A DNA stretch of 64,000 nt. It comes from Cliona cf. orientalis. Lineage: Eukaryota; Porifera; Demospongiae; Clionaida; Clionaidae. The stretch lies in contig OZ005696.1 of assembly GCA_963930775.1 (NCBI GenBank), forward strand, positions 8,300,980 through 8,364,979, in the 5' to 3' direction. Each line of letters starts with the position of its first letter. Within the stretch, counting starts at the first letter, position 1. The notes under the pieces were generated by a model. That model did not search any database. It saw only the letters and a list, made by a program, of their open reading frames with translations, and was not told the DNA's origin. The translations under genes and the position numbers were made by a program. Below, piece after piece: positions 12,289 to 37,404 of the stretch.

Positions 12289-13993
12289 ATGAAGAACGCA
12301 CGCAAGTTTGCGATCAAAATCGTGCTGGCCGCTGTGTCCGTGGGCGTTCTGATGCTCATTTCTGGAATAGGCGGCTTTTTGAATCGCGGTCAAGGAGGAT
12401 TCATCTATTTTGGCACCAGAAACAAAAGCGACCCCAATTATGTCGACTGGTATTGGACTAGGCAAGCTTTGAATCGGATTTACTTTGCTCTGCCCACTGG
12501 ATTGTTGGTGGTAAATTTTCTAGTATCAATCCGCAAATTGATATGCACATACACATTCATTAGTTTATTATGTTATCTGCAGTTGCTATGTGGTTTGCAC
12601 TGTCGAGCTGCATTCATAGTGGCACTGATGACATTGTTGAGTCTGTATGTCAGAGATTCATATGTCAATATAGGACTAGTGGACAACATTAACAGGTATT
12701 AAAACCTGCAGAGACTCAGAGTGAGAGTGAGAGAAAGAGAGATTACTGACAATAATTTTACATTGCAGCCGCACAGGATACTTGGACTGGTTAGTCGGGC
12801 ACGAAGGAGAAAACTGGACGGTGAAGGAGAGATTTGCTCGAGAATACGCTGGTTTATCATTGCAGGGGTTACTCTGGACCGCTCCTCAGGGGTACCTGCT
12901 TGAGCACCTGGGCTTTGGTTGGGAGTACAGTCTGTCAGGGACCCTGATGGGCCTAGTCTATTACGTCGGAGCTCAGGCTAACCTAACAAACATAAAATCC
13001 ACTTTTCTGGATTGCAATATTTCATTGTCGGAAGTCCTATGGGGATGGTTTCTGTGGTTCATACTGAGTGCTGTATCACTATCTCAACTTGTTCGAAGAT
13101 CTCGACGCTTTCTACACAAGCGCAATCCCTACTTGGGCTACAAGCCTTTTTCTCGTTGGGAAATTTTGAAGTATGGATCCCTCAATCGGACCCCAATTCA
13201 AACTGCCTACGAAATCCTAATGATTGCCTTAAATCTTCTCTTCTGCTGCTCATTGATATTTTACGAACTTGTTGAACAGAGAGACATGAGAAATAAGGGG
13301 CAAAAATTCTTCGGTCTTTTCACTGCTGTCCTTTGCCTAAATTTTGCACTTGGATGGACTTGGAGTACGCGCTACATTCACTGGCAGGTACGAAGAATAA
13401 AAAGGGCTATAAAACGACAAGCGGCTGCACATTCTACGACTAGTACTAGTAGCTCTTTGCCATCACCATCCTCAAGCACCAGCACATCAACTCCAGGTTT
13501 ATCAACACCAAGGACAAATTTACGAGGAGGTCAACTTTCAAGGACCAGCAAAAGTAAAAAGAGCGAGACAGTACAAAAGCCGGCTGCAACTGCAGCAAAA
13601 AGCGAAGGCTTTAGTGTGGAGTATGGTGCCATGAGAAACAGCGAGACAGAACCACTACTTTCGTGGCCGTATTCACATCCAGACAGGCTCTCTCCGATAA
13701 AGGAGACGGGGAGTGTAAATGCCGAAGCAGATAACAATAGACTTCAACTCCCTGAAGGAGAAACTGAGCTGGGGATGGCGTATCAACTGCAGCCTGCTTC
13801 CGCATCCACTGCTCTTTCCATTCTCTGGCAGAACATTGAGAACTGGGTATGGATGGATATCTTCTTGTGGATAAGACGGTTTATTGGTGTCGTCTCGCTG
13901 ATGAATATTGTGCTGCTCGTGGTGATGGTCGTCATGGCAACCTATCAGGGATGGGACAATCCTAGATTTATGCAACAGTGTAGCAAGAGTTGA
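12289..13993 (+). CDS. Dual oxidase maturation factor-like membrane protein, copy 2
   Basis: Tandem paralogue of 9230-11367 with the same three-exon structure and intron phases: 12289-12510, 12583-12695, 12769-13993, about 519 residues. Start 12289 (MKNARKFAIKI) aligns with copy 1; an in-frame ATG at 12214 would add 25 residues. Shared blocks include ALPTGLLV, GLHCRAA, WTAPQGYLLEHLGFGWEYSL, NPYLGYKPFS, ELGMAYQLQPAS and the C-terminal NPRFMQQCS. The cytosolic linker diverges most (Ser/Thr-rich here) and TM blocks least, suggesting both copies are under constraint. The frame is intact. Its 3' end was copied again at 17655-18022. Confidence 0.6.
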
Positions 13994-14339
13994 GTTCTCA
14001 GAGTCATTACTTTTTATCCCATATTATTGTTTCCATTGATTTCATTTAGTATGACCATAAGTAACTCCACACTATTATACATTGAAGCAGCATATCACTA
14101 TTCTGATGATTATAGTATTCATAGCATGTTGGGATGTAAAGCATCCATGGGTGGATGGATAATCATGTGATGATTGCTTGTGCCCATTTTTGCTATCCCA
14201 TTGTATCCATGTGTTCACTGTATCATAGCAATTAGCTAGAATAAAATAGAGGATTTAAATGAATTTATCAATGGTGCAATGATGACTACTACCACCCTTC
14301 CAAGGTCAATATCCAATGATGATTTTTAGTACAGCCAAG
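13994..14339. other. Spacer duplicated with the receptor gene
   Basis: Noncoding. From about 14080 it is nearly identical to 18025-18255, including GATGATTATAGTATTCATAG, and so forms part of the segmental duplication. It holds the 3' UTR of DUOXA-like 2 and the promoter of the damaged GPR157-like copy. Confidence 0.6.
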
Positions 14340-15780
14340 ATGGAGCTGATTGAAGAAGTCACTGCCAGTGTTTCAGTCATGGCCACTACTGCCCCTCCTC
14401 AATGTCCAACAACAAACAATAATTGTACGGGTGTGGATACTGGATACGTCAGTATCGAGAATGGTCCTATTCCCAGCTACGTGGCCATTGTCTCCAGCGG
14501 GTTCTCCTGCCTCGGATCCATCCTCATAGTAGTCACTTTCTTTGCGCTGAAAGACATGCGCACTGGAGCTCAGAAAATCATCACTTTTCTTGCACTCGCC
14601 GACTTTGTCAGTGCTGTGGGCTATATCGTAGGCTCTGTGAACTTTGTCATACACTACAATAAAACTGAGCACAAGGAATGTCAGGTGTTTGAGGACATAT
14701 GTGTGGCCCAAGCTACCTTAACCGGCTGGTCCATGCTCACCTCTTTCCTCTGGACCACTATTTTGGCATTCTATTTCTACCTCATCATTGTCTACCGTCG
14801 AGTGCAGGTTGCCGCTAGACTCATGCCCCTTTATCACATCGTTGCTTGGGGGTTCCCTCTACTCATTATCATACCTGTAGTGGCTACCAGTCATTTGGGC
14901 TACGCACCTTATGCTGCCTCGAACTGGTATTTCGTGAAAAATACCAACTTTAGGCGTGGCTTGAAGACGAACATGACTGAGTTTATTGTTATTCTTTTTG
15001 AAGGAAAATTGTGGGAGCTATTAACCTACATGATAATTAGCGTCCTTTTTATTCTTGTGGCTTCACATATTGCAAAGGTACATGTGTGACAATGTAGTGC
15101 CATTACTACTACTAGTATTATAGATAGTTCATAATGATTATGTTATAATAGTGCAGATCTTTCTCGAATTACTGATATATTATTGTGATTTTACGTTAGT
15201 ATTCACCAAAGTACAGACTCGGAAGTGGATGAGAGACAGCAATCTTGAGCCGAGGATGGTTCAAGTGGAGTCACGTCTACTGGCAATACCCGTCATCTTC
15301 ATCTTGCTTCGCATGTGGGGGACCATACAGTTCTTCTTCTACATGGCAGTGCAGTGGCTGGCTCTGTGAATGATGGCTGTGTCCCCAAAAGCAGGTACAC
15401 CAGGATTTAACAGAGCATGATCTAAGATTTGTATACTTATTATGATAGTGAGTAATATTATTATGCAGCTGATCTATGCACAATATAATATCCCCAATAC
15501 ATGCATATAGCTATAGGCTAGTGGTGACTGTGGACAAGGTTGGGCCAATGCTATTCTGTATGTGCTCTTGTCACACAAGATCCGTCACAATCTGCAACAG
15601 AAGCTAGCATTGCTGAAGCCAAAATGTTTAAGGCATGGAGTAAGAAACCAAGAAGTGTCTAATAACATCGCGACAGCTCCTTCTTTGCACCCCATCCAGT
15701 ATCCATCGGAAACATACTTTGCAGTGTCGTACACAAATGCCTTCAATACATCCTATGGAAGCATAAGTGAAGCTACGTAA
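14340..15780 (+). pseudogene. GPR157-like receptor, copy 1, broken in exon 2
   Basis: Exon 1 (14340-15077) is intact and encodes the extracellular N-terminus and TM1-TM5 of a GPR157-like seven-helix receptor (LKDMRTGAQKIITFLALADF, GKLWELLTYMI). Exon 2 (from 15217) keeps RLLAIPVIFILLRMW of TM6. Compared with the copy at 18256-20007 it then has 5 extra bases in the GGCAG region and lacks 34 bases before the donor, so the frame stops at 15367-15369. The exon 3 acceptor region (about 15515-15530) has also lost bases. TM7 cannot be made in frame, so this is a probable pseudogene or a truncated receptor. Confidence 0.7.
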
Positions 15781-16040
15781 CTATCAGCACTTGACTGTAC
15801 TGTGTGGTCAATAATAATACTATTCAAGATGTGTATTTTGGTGTTAAAATATTATTTTATTTTAGATCCTACTTGTAACAGATACAGTGATCTGATTGGT
15901 TGAACTGCAGTATCTATCCTTCATAAAAAACCTTGTAAGCCCCATAAAAAACCTTGTAAACTCCATAAAAAACCTGGTAAATTTTGTTTGCCTATGGCTA
16001 GTTTGTTGCTAGGCAGTTGTTTATATACAAAGCTGTTGGG

Positions 16041-16364
16041 CAGTGGCGTCTCTAGGCAATTGTTTAACTGGGTGCAAATTATCAAAAGTAACTGCACAGG
16101 TGGATACATAAAGCTAGCGGAAATGTAGTATAGTATATTATATGTAGTACTATTAATAACCTGCTGGTACTATTCCATGTAGATAGTGTATAGCGATATA
16201 CATGACATGTTACATTACTGGCTGTGACATTGTAGTGAAACATGCATACTATGACAGACTATAGGTAAACAACAAAACTATACATGCATACATGTAGGAT
16301 GGATGCACAGGTGCATGGATTGGGTGCAAATGAACCCACATGCACCCCCCTGGCGACACCACTG
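16041..16364. mobile_element. hAT-like MITE with perfect 8-bp target duplication
   Basis: The 324-bp element starts CAGTGGCG and ends CACCACTG, the CAGTGG-type termini seen in many hAT-derived non-autonomous elements. It is flanked by identical 8-mers CTGTTGGG at 16033-16040 and 16365-16372. It contains no ORF that could be a transposase. Confidence 0.7.
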
Positions 16365-16393
16365 CTGTTGGGCATTGTTGCTAGGATCTAAAG

Positions 16394-16533
16394 TAGTTAG
16401 ACACTGTTTAGTCGGTTTCTACGTAATTTAGAAGACCTCAGGGCTCAGTAGAACCCTTGCTTCGCTCGGGATTCTACACAGAGCCCTTCTGTCTTCTAAA
16501 TCACGTAGAAACCTCCTAAACAGTGTCTAACTA
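16394..16533. mobile_element. 140-bp foldback element
   Basis: Imperfect inverted arms of about 50 bp (TAGTTAGACACTGTTTAG on the left; its complement CTAAACAGTGTCTAACTA on the right) enclose a short loop containing GCTTCGCTCGGG. Noncoding, MITE-like. Confidence 0.6.
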
Positions 16534-16544
16534 TTATGTAGTAA

Positions 16545-17150
16545 TAGTATACTTGTACTTTGATGTGTACAAATCTTGTATACCAATTACAAATGTTAGT
16601 ATAGGTAATAGTGAGGTTGTATGTTGAATTTGGGTAAAATAGCACTCTGAAATAGGTATTTGGTTCAAAAATTGTACGAGCGATAGCGAGTACAATTTGA
16701 TGAACCAAATGCCTATTTCGGAGTGCTATTTATCCAAATTCAACATACAACCTCACTATCACTGGCTAATAGTATACATACACAAAGTCAGATGGGTATT
16801 TCAACTCAGAAGGGTATTTCAAACTCAGGTGCCTATTTCACTTGTAATACTTGTAATTGGTATACAAGATTTGTACACATCAAAGTACAAGTATACTATT
16901 ACAAGTGAAATAGGCACCTGAGTTTGAAATACCCTTCTGAGTTGAAATACCCATCTGACTTTGTGTATGTATACTATTAGCCTGTGATAGTGAGGTTGTA
17001 TGTTGAATTTGGATAAATAGCACTCCGAAATAGGCATTTGGTTCATCAAATTGTACTCGCTATCGCTCGTACAATTTTTGAACCAAATACCTATTTCAGA
17101 GTGCTATTTTACCCAAATTCAACATACAACCTCACTATTACCTATACTAA
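16545..17150. repeat. Nested palindrome with 254-bp arms
   Basis: Arms 16596-16849 and 16897-17150 are reverse complements; I noticed a single mismatch (near 16763). The spacer is 47 bp. Each arm is itself a hairpin centred on GTACGAGCGATAGCGAGTAC (left: about 16609-16758). The block 16545-16592 is the reverse complement of the spacer (16851-16898). No protein is likely; open frames here are mirror artefacts. Confidence 0.85.
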
Positions 17151-17654
17151 TCTTCACTTTTTTGGTCATGGGATTGCAGAGTTCATCCCATAATTTTATA
17201 GACTGGGAAATACACTGCTCCCTATCAATAACTAGTGATCAACTTGAAGCTCTAATTAGTCCTACAATGCTACAATGCCACGTCCTTATAAGTAGATATG
17301 CCGCTATTAAATTTTAAGCCTTGCATGTGCCATGCAGCTGCTGTAGTGTTCTTTTGTGTGGCTGTGAAAATAATGCACAGAGTATAAGCGTACATGAAAC
17401 CAACACAAAGTGGTAATAATCACTAATTCAGTATAATAAGCTCCTGTAGATCCACAAAGCTCTTCATAATGATAATTGTATTCAACAAAATTAGTGTCAT
17501 GTACAAAAATTTTCATTAGTCCATTCTTTTTGCAAGGGAAAAGGAAAAAAACAACAAAAAATTGTGATTAAAAACCTACACATAAAGTGAGTGTATAATT
17601 GTAATGAGATGGCTATACAATTTTAACTGGGGCTTCAAAAATTTTTCTCTTGTA

Positions 17655-18022
17655 ATAAAAGTCCTTTGAACTGCCTACGAAATCCTAATAATCGCCTTAA
17701 ATCTTCTCTTCTGCTGCTCATTGATATTAATTTTTATGAACTTGTTGAACAGAGAGACAGGGGCAAAAATTCTTCTGTCTGGGTATGGCTATCGATGGAT
17801 ATTTTCTTGTGGATTGGACGGTTTATTGGTATTCGTCTTGCTGGCAGTGTGGAGTTGCTTATGGTCATATAATACTTGGCATATAAATGTAATAATTGAA
17901 GAGGATAAGATATAATGACTCTGAGAACTCAACTCTTGCTACATTGGTGCATAAATCTAGGATTGTCCCATCCCTGATAGGTTGCCATGACGACCATTAC
18001 CACGAGCAACATAATATTTGTA
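17655..18022 (+). pseudogene. DUOXA-like relic, deleted and partly inverted
   Basis: 17666-17760 matches 13198-13290 of DUOXA-like 2 (CCTACGAAATCCTAAT). About 530 bp is missing, and 17780-17870 matches 13846-13930. 17925-18022 is the reverse complement of 13903-14005, so the gene's 3' end has been flipped. Frames are broken throughout. It marks the left edge of the second copy of the segmental duplication. Confidence 0.8.
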
Positions 18023-18255
18023 CATACACTGAAGCAGCTTATCACTATTCTGATGATTATAGTATTCATAGTATGTTTGGATACAAGCATCCATAGGTGG
18101 ATGGATAATCATGTGATGATTGCTTGTGCCCATTTTTGATACCTCATTGTATCCATGTGTTCACTGTATCATAGCAATTAGCTAGAATAAAATAGAGGAT
18201 TTAAATGATTATCAATGGACCTTTCTCAATATCCAATGACGATTTTTAGTGCAAG

Positions 18256-20007
18256 ATGGAGCCGATTGAAGAAGTCACTGCCACCACTAACCCTCCTCAG
18301 TGTCCAACGACGAGCAATTGTACGGATCCGTATGTCAGTATCGAGAATGGTCCTATTCCCAGCTACGTGGCCATTGTCTCCAGCGGGTTCTCCTGCCTCG
18401 GATCCATCCTCATAGTAGTCACTTTCTTCGTGCTGAAAGACATGCGCACTGGAGCTCAGAAAATCATCACTTTTCTCGCATTTGCCGACTTTGTCAGTGC
18501 TGTGGGCTATATCGTTGGCTCTGTGAACTTTATCACACACTACAATAAAACTGAGCACAAGGAATGTCAAGTATTTGAGGACATATGTGTGGCCCAAGCT
18601 ACCTTCACCGGCTGGTCCATGCTCGCCTCTTTCCTCTGGACCATTATTTTGGCATTCTATTTCTATCTCATCATTGTCTACCATCGAGTGCAGGTTGCCG
18701 CCAGACTCATGCCCCTTTATCACATCGTTGCCTGGGGGTTCCCTCTACTCATTGTCATACCTGTAGTGGCTACCAGTCATTTGGGCTACGCACCTTATGC
18801 TGCCTCGAATTGGTGTTTCGTGAAAAATACCGACTTTAGACGTGGCTTGAAGACGAATCCAACCGAGATTATCATTATTCTTTTTGATGGAAAGTTGTGG
18901 GAGATTCTAACGTACATCATCGTGACCGTGCTCTTTATTCTCATATCGGCACATGTTGCCAAGGTATGCGTGCTAGCCTTCCTTCCATGGTTTTGTTTAT
19001 TTCCAGTTAGGCTTATGCACGCTGGGGTGCATAGTACTGGGTGGTACTGGGGTGGGGGTCATATGACTTTAGTAACTACTTCAATACTGCCTTTGTTTTG
19101 TATCTGGTGGGACTTATGTGTGGACGTAGGGGTTGTGTAGTATGTAGTCACATGACCACTGCTGGCAAGCCCCAAAGCCTATAACTGCCTTATCTGATCT
19201 CTGAGGCTATGTAGTTGTGGCCATGTTTGTGCTGTTTTTCTCATAGTTGGGAGGGAGCTGGATGAGATATGAGAGGGAGAGGCCAGGGAGAGAAGGAAGG
19301 AGAGAGGAAGAGAGAGAGAGAGAGACAGTGATTATTGCACACACCATAAACACTCACTAATCACCCTCATAGACTCGGAAACAGATGAGGGACACTAACC
19401 TCGAGCCGAGGATGATTCAGGTGGAGTCACGTCTACTGGCAATACCCATCATCTTCATCTTGCTTCGCATGTGGGGGACCGTACAATTCTTCTTCTCCAT
19501 GGCAGCAGCTGGCTCTGTGAAGGATGGCTGTGTCCCCAAAAGCACACACATTACCTTCTTTGTGCTCGGAATATTACAGGTACACCAGGATTTAACAGAG
19601 CACGATCCAGGATTTGTGTAATAATTATTAACAATAATACTATGCAGCTGATCTATGCACAATATTATAATAATATATTAATATTATTATTATTGTGGTA
19701 ATAATATTATTATTATCCCCCAATATATACATACATGCAGGCTTGTGGTGACTGTGGACAAGGTTGGGCCAATGCTATTCTGTATGTGCTCTTATCGCAC
19801 AAGATCCGTCACAATCTGTTACAGAAACTAGCATTGCTGAAGCCAAAACGTTTAAGGCATGGAGTAAGAAGAAGCCAAGAAGTGTCCAATAACATTGCGA
19901 CAGCTCCTTCTTCGCACCCTATCCAGTATCCATCGGAAACATACTTTGCAGTGTCGTACACAAATGCCTTCAATACATCCTATGGAAGCATAAGTGAAGC
20001 TACGTAA
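18256..20007 (+). CDS. GPR157-like seven-transmembrane receptor, copy 2 (intact)
   Basis: Three exons, 18256-18963, 19373-19579 and 19741-20007, all split at phase 0, give 393 residues. The protein resembles GPR157, an orphan receptor linked to cilia and Gq signalling in vertebrates. TM1 is GFSCLGSILIVVTFF, followed by an LKDMRTGAQK loop, LAFADFVSAVGYIVGS (TM2), FYFYLIIVY (TM3), YHIVAWGFPLLIVIPVVATSHLGY (TM4), GKLWEILTYIIVTVLFILIS (TM5), RLLAIPIIFILLRMWGTVQF (TM6), and GQGWANAILYVLLSHKIR (TM7), where GPR157 has GANCIMFVLCTRAVRTRL. The N-terminus has an NCT sequon; the C-tail is about 65 residues. Start ATG 18256 is shared with copy 1. Retention of the frame here and loss in copy 1 suggest this is the functional gene. 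Confidence 0.8.
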
Positions 20008-21066
20008 CTATCTGCACTTGCACTATATTTATTATTACATTATGAGACATTGTACGCTAGCTGTGTGGTCTAGGTCATAATAATAATTATTAATAACACT
20101 ATTGTTCAAGATGTATAACAACATGCTTGTCAAGGTGATCTTCACTTTTTGGTCATAGGATTTCATAGTTCTCTCCAGTGCAGCATAATTGAAGGGCTCA
20201 GAAGCAAAGTGGGCTAACCCACAAATGTTGACTTAGCCCCCCAAATCTTGAAAACGTGTTTAAAATGTGTTTCATGAGCTATAGAAAATTCAATTTTTTG
20301 AAAATTTTGGCAATTTGGTAGAGTACAATGTATGGTTTTTAGTCCATTTTTGAGCTTTTTAGACAATTCCCCACATTTAGTTCGGGGTTAGCCCACTTTG
20401 CTTCTGAGCCCTTCAATTGGCAGTGCACGTGGTTTATTTCAGCATCAATCACTATTAAAAAATCCCTCTGCAATATCCTACTGGGAAACACCCTGCTCCT
20501 TATCAACAGTAACCAACATAACCTTGCGCCATGCAACAGGCAACAGTCACTGCTGTAGTGTACGTTTTTTTTTTTGTGTGGCTATGAAAATAATAGCATG
20601 AAAACATGCAGAGAGTAAGCGTACATAAAACCAACAAAAAGTGGCAATAATCACTAATAATTCATTATAATAAGCTCCTGTAAATCCACAAAGCTCTTCA
20701 TAATGATAATTATATTCAACATGTACAAAAATTTTCATCAGTCCATTGTTTTGCTTCTTTTTGCAAGGGGAAAAGAAAAAAAAAACAAACAAAAAAATTT
20801 GTGATTGAAAACCTACACATAAAGTGAGTGTATAATTGTAATGGGATGGCTATACAATTTTAACTGGGGCTTCAAAAAATTTTTTTTTTTTTGTAATAAA
20901 AGGTCCTATAGTTTTTTCCTTATAATTAAACACTACATTTTTGAGATATACAAATGTGGCGATAGAGTATAATAATATTATTAATAATTCAGATTTACAG
21001 TTCAAAAATTTTTAGTAGCTCAGCATATATTTCTTTGGTTTAGAGGTATATTATAGTGGGAAGGGA
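20008..21066. other. Intergenic DNA: duplicate tail plus one MITE
   Basis: 20130-20185 and about 20570-20930 match 17151-17210 and 17320-17650, the right part of the duplication unit. A 232-bp MITE interrupts it. Poly-A/T runs occur. The 3' UTR of the D123-like gene begins near 21066. No gene is seen. Confidence 0.6.
20187..20418. mobile_element. MITE with about 31-bp terminal inverted repeats
   Basis: The ends ATTGAAGGGCTCAGAAGCAA (20188 on) and its complement TTGCTTCTGAGCCCTTCAAT (to 20417) are perfect inverted repeats extending about 31 bp (through GTGGGCTAACC). The matching place in copy 1 near 17200 lacks it, so the insertion post-dates the duplication. It carries no ORF. Confidence 0.75.
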
Positions 21067-37046
<15,980 letters not shown>

Positions 37047-37404
37047 TTCTTTTTCTTCTTCGTTCGGTGAACGCGTACAACTCTATGAACGTCAGTTAGC
37101 AAGTATACAACACGGAGAACTCGAGAAGCACTCTCTTGGGCAGTTGCTTGCAAAAAGCTCAAATCATAGATGCTCAAATCCACTCGTCCCCACCTTTGAA
37201 TACTATTTATAGGGTCCAATTCCCATTCTGCTGGAGCCAGATACCCTTGCGCGAAAATTCATTCCGCGATCTGGTGCCAAGATGTCACGTGACAAGCTAG
37301 CCCGCGTCGTTTCTCGAATTCTCGAGTCTCTAGCTCTCAGCTCGGTCTCCTGAACAGCACACAATCATCCATCTGCCGTGTTTCTGGTCGTCCTTGTGTA
37401 CGAA
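37047..37404. promoter_or_regulatory. Bidirectional promoter, D123-like / MLF
   Basis: Start codons are 359 bp apart, head to head. The spacer contains an E2F-like TTGCGCGAAA (37247-37256) and a palindromic E-box GTCACGTGAC (37284-37293). Function is inferred from motif and position only. Confidence 0.5.

Larger units (their letters stand above)
15840..17150. mobile_element. 1.3 kb cluster of inserted elements, absent from the duplicate
   Basis: The duplicated unit can be read as filled and empty sites. After GTTCAAGATGT (about 20103) the second copy reaches TCTTCACTTT within about 40 bases, whereas the first copy has about 1.3 kb between the same landmarks. The right boundary, 17150, coincides exactly with the end of the long palindrome. 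Inside are a short tandem repeat (15920-15980), a hAT-like MITE, a 140-bp foldback and a nested palindrome. Confidence 0.65.

Noticed and set aside
16496-17049. Paired ORFs on both strands encoding the same peptide
   Set aside because: They mirror each other because of the palindrome; no coding signal.
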